Assembly: GCF_009725985.1 (NCBI RefSeq)
Contig: NZ_RCNR01000010.1
Span: 62,001 to 126,000 of the forward strand
Length of the DNA: 64,000 nt
Direction of reading: 5' to 3'
From: Zobellia amurskyensis
Lineage (GTDB): Bacteria > Bacteroidota > Bacteroidia > Flavobacteriales > Flavobacteriaceae
The notes under the pieces were generated by a model. The model saw only the letters and a list, made by a program, of their open reading frames with translations, made no database searches and was not told where the DNA came from. Below are positions 54,567-63,471 of the stretch, piece after piece (position 1 is the first letter of the stretch; each line of letters begins with the position of its first letter). Position numbers and translations under genes: made by a program.

Positions 54567-55532
54567 CTATTTTAAGGGTTTCTTTTTAATCATCCCTCCT
54601 TTAATATCTTTTACAACACCCATAACTATGAAGGCGTTTTTGTCAATTTTGTCTATTTCGGTACTTAATCTTGCTAACTCTAAGCGAGTCATTACCGTGT
54701 AAATAATTTCTGTTGAAATACGGGTCATTCCATCTTTGGTATAACCTCCTTTTCCATTATAAACGGTACATGCCCTGCCCATTTTTTCGGTAAGCATAAT
54801 TCGTATTTCTTCATTTTGGGGAGAAATGACCGTGACACCAATATATTCTTCAACACCATCAACCACATAGTTTACGGTTTTAGCGGCTACCAGATAGGTG
54901 AGAATGGCGTATAGGGCCGTTTCAATACTTAATAGATAAGCGCCGGCTGAAAAAATTACAATATTTATAAGCAGAAGAACATCTCCAATGGTCAAGTGCC
55001 ATTTTCTACTAAGGTAAATAGCCAATACTTCAGTACCATCTATTACACTACCACCTCTCATGGCCATGCCGATACCTAGACCTAAGAAAAATCCACCAAA
55101 AACAGCTATCAGAAGTTTATCACTGGTTATGATAGGGTAGGGTACAAAATGAACTACAATTGCTAGTGCTATAATGGCAAAAATGCTTCTTATGGCAAAT
55201 TTCTTACTAATAGTTTTAGCCCCTAGGAGAATAAAGGGCAAGTTTACCAGTAATAATAAAATCCCTAATGAAATATTGGATTTTACTTGAATCAGTAGTG
55301 ATACACCAGTAGCCCCACCGTCAATAAAGTGATTGGGCAATAAAAAACCTTTAAGTCCAAAACCGGCTGCACCAACACCAATTGCAATAAAAAGTATTTC
55401 TTTAATGGCGTGAACAAACTCTACTTGGGCCGATCTAACTTCCTTAACAAGTAGCCTTTTGGCAATTGCTTTTTCGCCTTTAAGTTTGGTCTTGGCGCGT
55501 TGTACCAGGATATATTGCAAAAGTGTGTTCAT
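54567..55532 (-). CDS. YitT family membrane protein (DUF161/DUF2179)
   Basis: This 321-residue protein has about five hydrophobic helices from residue 45 on (IAIGVGAAGFGLKGFLLPNH, then FIDGGATGVSLLIQV), the loop GMAMRGGSVIDGTEVLAIYL, and the C-terminal soluble DUF2179 domain (VISPQNEEIRIMLTEKMGRA). YitT proteins are inner-membrane proteins of unknown substrate. The start gives a basic cytoplasmic N-terminus. It lies 13 bp upstream of the hydrolase on the same strand. Confidence 0.85.
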   Translation of the reverse strand: MNTLLQYILVQRAKTKLKGEKAIAKRLLVKEVRSAQVEFVHAIKEILFIAIGVGAAGFGLKGFLLPNHFIDGGATGVSLLIQVKSNISLGILLLLVNLPFILLGAKTISKKFAIRSIFAIIALAIVVHFVPYPIITSDKLLIAVFGGFFLGLGIGMAMRGGSVIDGTEVLAIYLSRKWHLTIGDVLLLINIVIFSAGAYLLSIETALYAILTYLVAAKTVNYVVDGVEEYIGVTVISPQNEEIRIMLTEKMGRACTVYNGKGGYTKDGMTRISTEIIYTVMTRLELARLSTEIDKIDKNAFIVMGVVKDIKGGMIKKKPLK

Positions 55533-55571
55533 GGTACGGTTTTAAATTTGGAAAAGCGCCTATAGGAAAAT

Positions 55572-56120
55572 CTAGTCCCAGGCAACCATCATATATTTGA
55601 TTTTGGCTTCATCTGGAATTTGAACGGCTTCTATATTTACACTTGACGCGTAACGTAAACTTGAGGGTAATTCTTCCTTACTGATGGTGAAATACACATC
55701 ACTGTCTTTTAGAAGAATAACCACGTTGTTCATTGATGTAATGACCTTGCGAATAGCATAATTGTCTTTTATATCTTTAAAGGTACTACCAAGACCAACT
55801 CCTTTGTCAGTTGTAAAACGAGGGTCTTCAATACGAATGTTCTCAATAGTGGGTATGCTATCGGAATTTGGGGTCAGGGTCAATAATGGTTTCCCGCCTT
55901 TTTCAAAAACCTTCACTTTTTTACTGTTGTTAGCACTGTTGGTGCTGGTGCTATCCTTTATAATTGAATCGTTTTCATAAATAATTTGTAAGTCGCGTAC
56001 CAAACTTATGCGGTCCAATTTTCCTACTCGGTCTTTAATTATTGAAAAAGAGGTGTCTTTTTCCTTATTACAACTTACGAGACAGATGATTAGGCAAATG
56101 CTTATGAGTATACTTTTCAT
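55572..56120 (-). CDS. lipoprotein of unknown function
   Basis: This 182-residue protein begins MKSILISICLIICLVSCNKE with lipobox LVSC. The mature part has two beta-rich stretches (FSIIKDRVGKLDRISLVRDL and DPRFTTDKGVGLGSTFKDIK), joined by a Ser/Asn-rich segment. I do not recognise a family. The GVGLGSTFKDIK motif is shared by several uncharacterised flavobacterial lipoproteins, in my recollection. It lies between the HerA-like ATPase and YitT genes. Confidence 0.6.
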   Translation of the reverse strand: MKSILISICLIICLVSCNKEKDTSFSIIKDRVGKLDRISLVRDLQIIYENDSIIKDSTSTNSANNSKKVKVFEKGGKPLLTLTPNSDSIPTIENIRIEDPRFTTDKGVGLGSTFKDIKDNYAIRKVITSMNNVVILLKDSDVYFTISKEELPSSLRYASSVNIEAVQIPDEAKIKYMMVAWD

Positions 56121-56168
56121 GTACTTTTATAAATTGTTTATATAAATCTAAAAACAACGTTTCTTAGG

Positions 56169-57674
56169 TTATCGCATAACTTTTTTGAGAACTCCTAAAA
56201 CACCACGAATGAAAGTGGCACTGGTCAATACTTTTATAATTGGGTTTTGTCTTGTGCTGGTGCTCCTCCTTCTGGAGGTAGTTTTTGGTTTGTCTTTTTC
56301 CTTTGCAGCTGCGGTTTCAGCCTTTTCTATCTTATCGTTTAGAATTTCGTAGGCGCTTTCGCGGTCTATAACTTCACCATACTTTTTGACTAAGCTAGAA
56401 TTTTTTATAACAGAATTCAATTCACTGTCCGTTAAAACATCCATACGGCTCATTGGGGCACGTAGTAGCGTAGCTGCAAGTGGGGTGGGCCGGCCTTTTT
56501 CATCTAAAGCAGAAACAAGAGCCTCACCAATGCCTAAGGAAGTTAATACTTCTTTGGTGTCGTAATACTCGGAAATAGGATAATTCTCTGCTGTAAGTTT
56601 TATTGCTTTTCGGTCTCTGGCGGTAAAGGCACGTAGCGCATGTTGAACTTTTAGACCTAACTGAGAAAGTACTTCATTAGGGACGTCTGCAGGGTTTTGG
56701 GTAACAAAATAAAGTCCTATTCCTTTTGAACGTATCAATTTTACAATACTTTCAATTTGGTCCAATAATGCTTTTGAAGCTTCGTTAAAAATAAGATGGG
56801 CCTCGTCTATAAATAGAATTAATTCGGGTCTGTCACTATCGCCTTGCTCAGGAAAAGTACTGTATATTTCAGCCAATAGGCTAAGCATAAAGGTAGAAAA
56901 TAGTTTAGGGCGGTCTTGAATATCCGTTAATCTTAGAATATTTATATACCCTTTTCCGTTTTCATCAACTCTGGTTAAATCATCTACGTCAAATGATTTT
57001 TCGCCAAAAAACAAATCGGCACCTTGTTGCTCAAGTTCTATTATTTTTCTTAGGATAGATCCTGTAGAACTTGTGGAAATCCTTCCATAATCTTTCGTGA
57101 ATTCCGGTTTTCCGGCGCCAGTAGCATACTGCAGTACTTTTTTAAAGTCCTTTAGATCTAAAAGCGGAAGTTTGTTATCATCGCAATATTTAAAGACAAC
57201 GGCAACAATACCTTCTTGAGTTTCTGTTAGATCAAGGATACGTGATAAAAGCACTGGACCAAATTCTGATACCGTAGCTCTAAGCTTAACCCCGTCTTGT
57301 TCTGAAAGCGACAGGATTTCAACAGGAAAAGCTTTGGCTTCAAATGGTATTCCGATTTTAGCATGGCGTTCATCTATTTTTGGATGACCAGGACTTGGTT
57401 GGGCAATACCACTTAGATCCCCTTTTAAATCCATTAATAAAACCGGTATGCCTTTGTCCGATAAATTCTCGGCAAGTACCTGAAGTGTTTTTGTTTTTCC
57501 CGTTCCCGTTGCTCCGGCAATAAGTCCGTGGCGGTTCAGGGTTTTTAGGGGGATTTTAACATGGGCGTTCGTGACGGCCTCTCCATTCAGCATTGCCGCT
57601 CCCATTACAATATAGTCACCTTTGGTCGTGTAACCGGTCTCAATATGTTTGAAGAATTCGTCTTTGGTAGCCAT
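56169..57674 (-). CDS. HerA-like (DUF853) ATPase
   Basis: This 501-residue FtsK/HerA-type ATPase has Walker A in GLIAGATGTGKTKTLQ (about residues 54-61), LLMDLKGDLSGIAQP, Walker B in ELILFIDEAHLIFNEASK, and an arginine-finger-like LIRSKGIGLYFVTQNPADVP. It has a lysine/arginine-rich disordered C-terminal tail. The family is predicted to pump or translocate DNA, but no nuclease partner is adjacent. ATG 57674 (MATKDEFFKH) was chosen because the upstream extension is unlike the family. Confidence 0.85.
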   Translation of the reverse strand: MATKDEFFKHIETGYTTKGDYIVMGAAMLNGEAVTNAHVKIPLKTLNRHGLIAGATGTGKTKTLQVLAENLSDKGIPVLLMDLKGDLSGIAQPSPGHPKIDERHAKIGIPFEAKAFPVEILSLSEQDGVKLRATVSEFGPVLLSRILDLTETQEGIVAVVFKYCDDNKLPLLDLKDFKKVLQYATGAGKPEFTKDYGRISTSSTGSILRKIIELEQQGADLFFGEKSFDVDDLTRVDENGKGYINILRLTDIQDRPKLFSTFMLSLLAEIYSTFPEQGDSDRPELILFIDEAHLIFNEASKALLDQIESIVKLIRSKGIGLYFVTQNPADVPNEVLSQLGLKVQHALRAFTARDRKAIKLTAENYPISEYYDTKEVLTSLGIGEALVSALDEKGRPTPLAATLLRAPMSRMDVLTDSELNSVIKNSSLVKKYGEVIDRESAYEILNDKIEKAETAAAKEKDKPKTTSRRRSTSTRQNPIIKVLTSATFIRGVLGVLKKVMR

Positions 57675-57840
57675 TGGTTGTATTTTGAAGTAAAAATAAG
57701 GGAATTTTTGATGTTTAGTAGTCACTTTTAGAGAAGTTTGGGTTTGCCGAAAGCAGAACGGGCCAGATTAAGTGGGATGCAACAGTTGAAAATGCATCCC
57801 TGACGGATTAAAGGTCAACGGTTTAATTTTAGAATTAGAA

Positions 57841-57873
57841 TTTGGGTTTTGGAATTTGCAAGACGTATCTTTG
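57841..57873 (+). promoter_or_regulatory. promoter upstream of queE
   Basis: TTTG (57841-57844), a 21-bp spacer and TATCTTTG (57866-57873, exact TAnnTTTG) lie so close to the queE ATG at 57878 that transcription should begin near the start codon. Confidence 0.65.
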
Positions 57874-57877
57874 CCCG

Positions 57878-58510
57878 ATGGTTAAAGATGAAGTTTTAAA
57901 GGAAGTGGATAAGGGGAACATGTTGCCCCTAATGGAAGAGTTCTATACCATACAGGGTGAAGGTTTCCATAAAGGTACTGCGGCTTATTTTATTCGTGTT
58001 GGAGGATGCGATGTAGGGTGCCATTGGTGCGATGTGAAAGAAAGTTGGAATGCAGAGACGCATCCGCCAACAGCAATACAACAGATAACCGAGAATGCGG
58101 CTAAGTATTCCGATACTATTGTAATTACTGGGGGTGAGCCGCTTACATGGAACATGAAGCCTTTGACCGACGCTTTAAAGGCCAAAAACCTTAAAATTCA
58201 TATTGAAACTTCTGGAGCTTACCCGTTAACCGGTACTTGGGACTGGATATGCTTATCTCCAAAGAAAAACAAGTTGCCAGAGGGTAGAATCTATGATGTA
58301 GCCCACGAGTTAAAGGTGATTGTATTTAATAAGCACGATTTGATTTTTGCCGAACAAGAGGCAGCTAAAACAAACAAGGATTGTATTCTGTATTTACAAC
58401 CGGAGTGGAGTGTTCGGGATAAAGTAGTTCCAATGATAGTTGATTACGTTATGCAGAACCCTAAATGGAAAGTGTCGCTTCAGACACATAAGTATTTGAA
58501 CATACCATAG
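57878..58510 (+). CDS. queE: 7-carboxy-7-deazaguanine synthase QueE
   Basis: This 210-residue radical SAM enzyme makes 7-carboxy-7-deazaguanine in queuosine synthesis. The cluster motif CDVGCHWC (Cys-x3-Cys-x2-Cys) follows FYTIQGEGFHKGTAAYFIRV; TGGEPLTWNMKPLTDAL and HIETSGAYPL follow. ATG 57878 was selected over 57842 because the frame upstream runs into the promoter. No queC, queD or queF is near. It converges with the next gene, 15 bp apart. Confidence 0.92.
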   Translation: MVKDEVLKEVDKGNMLPLMEEFYTIQGEGFHKGTAAYFIRVGGCDVGCHWCDVKESWNAETHPPTAIQQITENAAKYSDTIVITGGEPLTWNMKPLTDALKAKNLKIHIETSGAYPLTGTWDWICLSPKKNKLPEGRIYDVAHELKVIVFNKHDLIFAEQEAAKTNKDCILYLQPEWSVRDKVVPMIVDYVMQNPKWKVSLQTHKYLNIP

Positions 58511-58525
58511 CGGTCGTTACATACT

Positions 58526-59458
58526 CTAACGGCCTCCGTTGGATTTAAGATCCAGAAGGCATTCACTGTCTAAGTTTGGAGGTTCTGGCAAGAACCCTTT
58601 TGCGACTTGAGATTCCAATAATTTAAGAACACTTTTCCCACTTAAGGAACAAGCGGATTTAATTGTACTGTTATCCTTTGCGGTAAGAGCGCCACTTTTA
58701 TTGGCAAATCCGCCACCAAATTGTAACTCTGCTCGCATAAGGCAACCTTCAACATTACAATGGCTGTTGCCATTGGTTTTGCCGTTTTCGTCTAAAATAG
58801 GTTTGCCGTCTTCGTCACGTTCTACGTCCTCATGGTCGTTTACAGGTGTGGTTCCTAAATTTACAAGCCCAAATAAGTGACCAAACTCATGGTTTAAAGT
58901 AGAATTTTCTACATCGGCATCGGTAATGAAAAAGCTTTGGTCTGCCAATTTACGAACCGTAGCTTCATGAATGATCATTGATGTATTTCGGAATACGGCT
59001 CCTAAAGTAACTAGGCCTTCGTCTTCATCGTCACCTTCGGCAGGAGCATCGGCAAAATAAATATATACGGCCAAAGTTTCGCCTTGATTGTATACCGTCC
59101 TATTTTTAGATTCTAACTCCGCAATCTCATCAAGTGTTAGGCTTTCTTCACCAGGAGATTCTAAGACCGTGTACTTGAGCTCAACATCTTCTTTAAATGT
59201 TCTGGCTTTAACATAAGAAACAAAACCGTCCATGGCTTCCTCGGTTGGCTTATAACCATCCACATACGCTATTTCAATAAGGAGTTTTGTGAACTTGTCG
59301 TTGGACAGTAGATCATTGGCAGATTCACCTGTGCCTTTCAGATTGGCATTTTTATCCAATGCTTTCGTCTCGTTGGCTGTTTTGTCGTCTCCATCTTTTG
59401 AACATCCTAAAAACAGACCAAAAAGCAAAACGAGTAAAAGTGTATGTGTATTTCTCAT
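58526..59458 (-). CDS. lipoprotein zinc metalloprotease (metzincin-type)
   Basis: This 310-residue protein has a lipobox (GLFLGC, Cys19), a propeptide-like region, and the zinc motif NHEFGHLFGLVNLG (HEFGHLFGLVN, residues 190-200), then a C-terminal region with CNVEGCLMRAEL. The HExxHxxGxxN form is metzincin-like, although the third ligand is not a clear His or Asp in the usual place. It would be a secreted or cell-surface protease; the substrate is unknown. It converges with queE. Confidence 0.78.
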   Translation of the reverse strand: MRNTHTLLLVLLFGLFLGCSKDGDDKTANETKALDKNANLKGTGESANDLLSNDKFTKLLIEIAYVDGYKPTEEAMDGFVSYVKARTFKEDVELKYTVLESPGEESLTLDEIAELESKNRTVYNQGETLAVYIYFADAPAEGDDEDEGLVTLGAVFRNTSMIIHEATVRKLADQSFFITDADVENSTLNHEFGHLFGLVNLGTTPVNDHEDVERDEDGKPILDENGKTNGNSHCNVEGCLMRAELQFGGGFANKSGALTAKDNSTIKSACSLSGKSVLKLLESQVAKGFLPEPPNLDSECLLDLKSNGGR

Positions 59459-59512
59459 TGCAAAATTTTACCGCTAGAAAGCAAGAATACAAAAAATGAC
59501 TAAATAGGTATG

Positions 59513-60220
59513 TTATTTAATCCATAATTTAGCCAAATAGTCGTAATGTTCGCCATTTCTTACAAGTTGACAAGCAAATCCATTAGCTTCTGCCGCCATT
59601 TCTAACGTCTTGTAGTCAAGGTATAACCAGAAAAAAGAATCACTTTTTTCATCCTTATATTTCATATGAAATTCAATTTCACCATAATAAGTACCCGTAT
59701 CCGGTACCCAAACCCCTCCGTCTTCATCTTCCTCAAACATGTAAATGATGTCGCTGGAATCCAATAAAATTTGAGCGCCAGGATTCATTAATGTTTTTAC
59801 GTGATCAAAGAATTGGGACATTTGGTTTAATTTTCCAACAATACCAATGCCGTTCATCAACAATAACAAAGTATCGAACTTTTGATTTTTAAAACTGTAG
59901 ATATCTGAGTGTATTACATTTTTAATACCTCGCAAAGTACAGGTTTCTGTGGCTCCCTTAGAATAATCAAGTGCTGTTACGGTCAGACCTTTTTCCTGTA
60001 GGTATAAACTATGACTTCCTGCCCCGCAACCAACATCTAAAATAGAGCCTTTACAAAGTTTCAATGCCTCCTGCTCTAATTTGGGCATCTCCTTGAAATT
60101 TCTAAAAAGGTAAGGTACAGGAATAGTGTCCTCTTCGTCCAATGACGAAAACGTAATTATGTCTTCACTATAATTTCCTTCTTGAAAATCTAATAAGGCC
60201 TTTCCAAAAACGTCTTTCAT
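59513..60220 (-). CDS. class I SAM-dependent methyltransferase
   Basis: This 235-residue protein starts at ATG 60220 (MKDVFGKALLDFQEGNYSED). It carries the SAM motifs ILDVGCGAGSHSLYLQEKG, VTALDYSKGATETCTLRG and FDTLLLLMNGIGIVGKLNQM, typical of methyltransferase type 11/25 folds. The target is not recognisable. An upstream extension to 60304 would overlap the divergent YkgJ gene, so the shorter start is better. The YkgJ gene begins 75 bp away. Confidence 0.85.
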   Translation of the reverse strand: MKDVFGKALLDFQEGNYSEDIITFSSLDEEDTIPVPYLFRNFKEMPKLEQEALKLCKGSILDVGCGAGSHSLYLQEKGLTVTALDYSKGATETCTLRGIKNVIHSDIYSFKNQKFDTLLLLMNGIGIVGKLNQMSQFFDHVKTLMNPGAQILLDSSDIIYMFEEDEDGGVWVPDTGTYYGEIEFHMKYKDEKSDSFFWLYLDYKTLEMAAEANGFACQLVRNGEHYDYLAKLWIK

Positions 60221-60245
60221 GGGATAAGTGGTTTGTTTGGCAAAA

Positions 60246-60278
60246 TTGGACTTTTTAAGTAATTCTTGTTTAGTTTTG
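60246..60278 (+). promoter_or_regulatory. promoter upstream of the YkgJ gene
   Basis: TTG (60246-60248), a 22-bp spacer and TAGTTTTG (60271-60278, exact TAnnTTTG) lie 17 bp before the ATG at 60296. Confidence 0.6.
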
Positions 60279-60295
60279 AGCAGATTTTTAAGAGG

Positions 60296-60790
60296 ATGGA
60301 GCAAATTTTAAAAGAACTTCCTAAGAAAGCGAAGGATAAGCACAACGAAAACCGCAAGTTTTTTGCTAAGCTAAAGAAAAGACCACCTAAAAATTTGGAT
60401 TATGTAATGCAAGAATTACATGATGATGAATTTGAACGTACTGATTGTTTGGAGTGCACCAATTGCTGTAAAACTACGGGTCCCTTGTTCACAAAAGCAG
60501 ATATTGAACGGATTTCAAAATATTTCCGCCAGAAGCCCCAACAGTTCATTGAGCAACATTTACGAATTGATGAGGAGAATGATTATGTGCTTCAGCAAGT
60601 ACCCTGTACTTTTTTAGGAGCCGATAATTACTGCTCAATTTACGATGTAAGACCAAAGGCTTGCCGAGAGTTTCCGCATACGGACCGCAAAAAATTCCAG
60701 CAAATTTCAAACTTGACCTTGAAAAACGTAGCTATTTGTCCTGCTGCTTTCAATATTGTTGAGAAAATGAAAAAAGCCATCGGAAATTAA
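60296..60790 (+). CDS. YkgJ-family cysteine-cluster protein
   Basis: This 164-residue protein has the cysteine motifs CLECTNCCKTTGPLFTKADI and CTFLGADNYCSIYDVRPKAC followed by REFPHT, a CxxCxxCC...C...C...C arrangement that binds zinc or an iron-sulfur cluster. The function is unknown. ATG 60296 was chosen because the frame upstream lies in a promoter region and would overlap the divergent methyltransferase. It is followed 21 bp later by the GyrI-like gene. Confidence 0.88.
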   Translation: MEQILKELPKKAKDKHNENRKFFAKLKKRPPKNLDYVMQELHDDEFERTDCLECTNCCKTTGPLFTKADIERISKYFRQKPQQFIEQHLRIDEENDYVLQQVPCTFLGADNYCSIYDVRPKACREFPHTDRKKFQQISNLTLKNVAICPAAFNIVEKMKKAIGN

Positions 60791-60811
60791 ATCTTACAAC
60801 CCTTAATTTGT

Positions 60812-61294
60812 ATGGAGCCTAGAATAGTAACCCTTGAGGAGAAAAAAATGGTGGGCCATTCATTAAAAATGAGCCTGGCCGCAAATCGTACGTTTGATTT
60901 ATGGAGTGGTTTTATGCCGCTAAAAAGACATATTACCAATACCATTGGCTCAGATTTGTATTCCATTCAGGTATATGGGACATTTCCTGATGCGACTAGT
61001 TTTAGTCCAACTACCGAATTTGAGAAATGGGCAACTGTGGAGGTAAGCGAATATGTAAAGTATGCCGCAGATTTTAAGACGCTTACACTTCAAGGAGGTT
61101 TGTATGCGGTCTTTATTCATAAGGGACAGCCCAGTGAATTTAAAAAAACCATGGATTTTATATTCGGGGAATGGATACCAGCTTCAAAATATGAATTAGA
61201 TCACAGGCCGCAATTTGAAATTTTGGGGGAGAAATATAAAAACAATCACCCTGATTCTGAAGAAGAAGTTTGGATACCCGTAAAATTAGAGTAG
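60812..61294 (+). CDS. GyrI-like/effector-binding domain protein
   Basis: This 160-residue protein consists of one GyrI-like (BmrR effector-binding) domain: MEPRIVTLEEKKMVGHSLKM, LWSGFMPLKRHITNTIGSDL, LYAVFIHKGQPSEFKKTMDF, then FEILGEKYKNNHPDSEEEVW. The fold binds small amphipathic ligands. Without a DNA-binding domain it may be a sponge or a stand-alone sensor. It lies 21 bp after YkgJ. Confidence 0.82.
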   Translation: MEPRIVTLEEKKMVGHSLKMSLAANRTFDLWSGFMPLKRHITNTIGSDLYSIQVYGTFPDATSFSPTTEFEKWATVEVSEYVKYAADFKTLTLQGGLYAVFIHKGQPSEFKKTMDFIFGEWIPASKYELDHRPQFEILGEKYKNNHPDSEEEVWIPVKLE

Positions 61295-61349
61295 ATAGGT
61301 TGATAGGTCTTAGGATTTTTGAATCATCTGAATTTTCTATCTTTAAGAC

Positions 61350-62198
61350 ATGGAATCAATTATCAATTACTTTCAGACGATACCCTCGTTGCATCGCTCG
61401 CTTATTCTAGTAGGTGGTATTACATTCTTTTGGGTATTGGAAGGTATTGTTCCGCTTTTTGGTTTTACCTATAAAAAATGGAAGCACGCTTTGCCCAATC
61501 TATTTTTTACGTTCACAACTGTAATCGTGAATTTTGCATTGGCATTTCTATTGCTAAAAACAGCAGATTTTACGGTAACCGAAAATTTTGGAATCATCAA
61601 TTGGTTACCAGAAATGCCATTGTGGCTTTACGTAATTATTGGCCTTTTACTTTTAGATTTGGTTGGGGCTTACGTGGCACATCTTGTGGAGCATAAAGTA
61701 AAGCTACTGTGGAGGGTACACTTGGTACACCACACCGATCACAATGTAGACACCACTACTGCCAATAGGCATCATCCTCTGGAAAGCATGATACGTTTTG
61801 TTTTTACTTTATTCGGGGTGTTGGCTGTGGGAACTCCAATTGGCATTGTAATGTTGTACCAATCACTGTCTTTGGTCGCTACCCAATTTAACCATGCCAA
61901 TATTAAGATGCCTAGAAAGTTAGATGAGATTTTGAGCTGGGTAATTGTTTCGCCTGATATGCATAAGGTACACCACCATTATAAACTTCCTTATACGGAT
62001 AGTAACTACGGAAATATATTTTCAATTTGGGACCGTCTTTTTGGAACCTATATGAAGTTTGATAGGGACAGCATTGTTTATGGGGTAGATACTTTTCCTG
62101 ATGAGGTAGAAAATGCAAGTATAAAAGGATTATTGAAACAACCTTTTCATAAATCTAGAAAACCAACTACTTGGTCCGAGACAAACAGTAGCCTATAA
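61350..62198 (+). CDS. sterol desaturase/fatty acid hydroxylase family protein
   Basis: This 282-residue integral membrane protein has about four helices and the eight-histidine pattern of the family: HLVEHKVKLLWRVHLVHHTD with HNVDTTTANRHHP, and DMHKVHHHYKLPYTDSNYG. The histidines bind a diiron centre that hydroxylates or desaturates lipid or sterol-like molecules at the membrane. The bacterial substrate is unknown. It converges with the NamZ-like gene, 7 bp apart. Confidence 0.85.
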   Translation: MESIINYFQTIPSLHRSLILVGGITFFWVLEGIVPLFGFTYKKWKHALPNLFFTFTTVIVNFALAFLLLKTADFTVTENFGIINWLPEMPLWLYVIIGLLLLDLVGAYVAHLVEHKVKLLWRVHLVHHTDHNVDTTTANRHHPLESMIRFVFTLFGVLAVGTPIGIVMLYQSLSLVATQFNHANIKMPRKLDEILSWVIVSPDMHKVHHHYKLPYTDSNYGNIFSIWDRLFGTYMKFDRDSIVYGVDTFPDEVENASIKGLLKQPFHKSRKPTTWSETNSSL

Positions 62199-62205
62199 TT
62201 TGTGG

Positions 62206-63468
62206 TTATAAGTAAAGCAGATACTTCTTTCTTACTTTTTTGAACCTGGTCAAATCTGCTTGCCAGCTTTCTTTTATAGCTTCTTCAGTTTCTCCGTTTT
62301 CTATTTGTTTCTGTAATTTTTCGGTTCCTGCGTGTTTTGTGAATCCACTTGTGAGGAATACTTTAGACTTGTCCTCTGAGTTGGTATAGGCATCTAGAAG
62401 CCATTGCACGGACACGATGCTCATTTTTGGAAACTCGGATAAATCTTTTCCAAAGCAAATTTTCTCTTTCTCCTTTGGGTTTTTAGAGCCAAAATTGGGC
62501 ATTGGTGTGTACTTGAAGCTGTATTGGGTGCTATCTAAAAACGAAGCCCCATAACATTGGAATTGTAACTCAGTTCCTCTGCCGGCATTAACATTGGTGC
62601 CCTCAAAAAGTCCTAAACTGGGGTAGAGATTAATGGCAACGTCGTTGGGTAAATTAGGCGAAGGACGAACGGGCAAACTATATTCGGTATCATACGTCCA
62701 GTTTTCTAGAGGTATTACGGTTAAATCTGCTTTCTTCTCGCCTTCTATCCATTTTTCTTCATTGATCATTTGAGCGTATTCCCCAATGGTCATACCATAT
62801 ACTAGCGGTATTTCCGTCATTCCCAAGAAGCTAGTGTGGGCTTTTTCCATGGTAGGGCCATCAATATAATGTGCATTTGGGTTTGGCCGATCTAAGACAA
62901 TTAATGGGATGTTTTCCGCTGCGCAAGCTTCCATTACCAATTGCAGGGTAGCAATATACGTGTAGAAACGAACGCCCACATCTTGAATGTCAAAAAGTAC
63001 AACGTCAATATCTTTTAACTGTGCTGCAGAAGGTTTTCTATTTTTTCCATATAAAGAAATAAGTGGAAGCCCGGTTTTACTGTCAACTCCATCTTTTACT
63101 TTTTCACCAGCATCAACAACGCCCCTAAATCCGTGTTCGGGAGCAAAAACTTTTTTAATATCAACATTCAAAGCGAGTAGAGAATCCACTAAGTGAACGT
63201 ATGGAACCGGAAGTTCTGCGTCCTTATCCGCCGTTTTAAAAATAATGGAGGTCTGATTTCCCACAATGCCCACTTTCTTCCCTTTTAGTAAAGGCAAATA
63301 GGCATTGGTTCTATTAGCGGCAACAACAACGGGCTTTTCAACAATAGTATCGCTTAGGGCCAAAGTAGGTTCTATAGCAGATTTCTCAGCTTTAGGCGTG
63401 TTTCCACATGCTACAACAAGCAAAAACCAAATGAAAAATGTACTTTTGAAACAGTTTAAAAACGCCAT
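62206..63468 (-). CDS. DUF1343 exo-beta-N-acetylmuramidase (NamZ-like) lipoprotein
   Basis: This 420-residue protein has a lipobox (LLVVAC, Cys21) and the DUF1343 domain. It starts with KGKKVGIVGNQTSI and includes FAPEHGFRGVVDAGEKVKDG, LFDIQDVGVRFYTYIATLQL, VLDRPNPN and LFEGTNVNAGRGTELQFQCY. NamZ releases N-acetylmuramic acid from peptidoglycan fragments. ATG 63468 is used; an extension to 63522 would overlap the divergent FtsX gene. The two start codons are 3 bp apart. Confidence 0.88.
   Translation of the reverse strand: MAFLNCFKSTFFIWFLLVVACGNTPKAEKSAIEPTLALSDTIVEKPVVVAANRTNAYLPLLKGKKVGIVGNQTSIIFKTADKDAELPVPYVHLVDSLLALNVDIKKVFAPEHGFRGVVDAGEKVKDGVDSKTGLPLISLYGKNRKPSAAQLKDIDVVLFDIQDVGVRFYTYIATLQLVMEACAAENIPLIVLDRPNPNAHYIDGPTMEKAHTSFLGMTEIPLVYGMTIGEYAQMINEEKWIEGEKKADLTVIPLENWTYDTEYSLPVRPSPNLPNDVAINLYPSLGLFEGTNVNAGRGTELQFQCYGASFLDSTQYSFKYTPMPNFGSKNPKEKEKICFGKDLSEFPKMSIVSVQWLLDAYTNSEDKSKVFLTSGFTKHAGTEKLQKQIENGETEEAIKESWQADLTRFKKVRKKYLLYL
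63441..63448 (+). promoter_or_regulatory. -7 element of the FtsX gene, inside the NamZ coding region
   Basis: TACTTTTG is an exact TAnnTTTG 23 bp before the TTG start of the FtsX-like gene and lies in the signal-peptide region of the divergent gene. Confidence 0.5.
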
Positions 63469-63471
63469 AGA

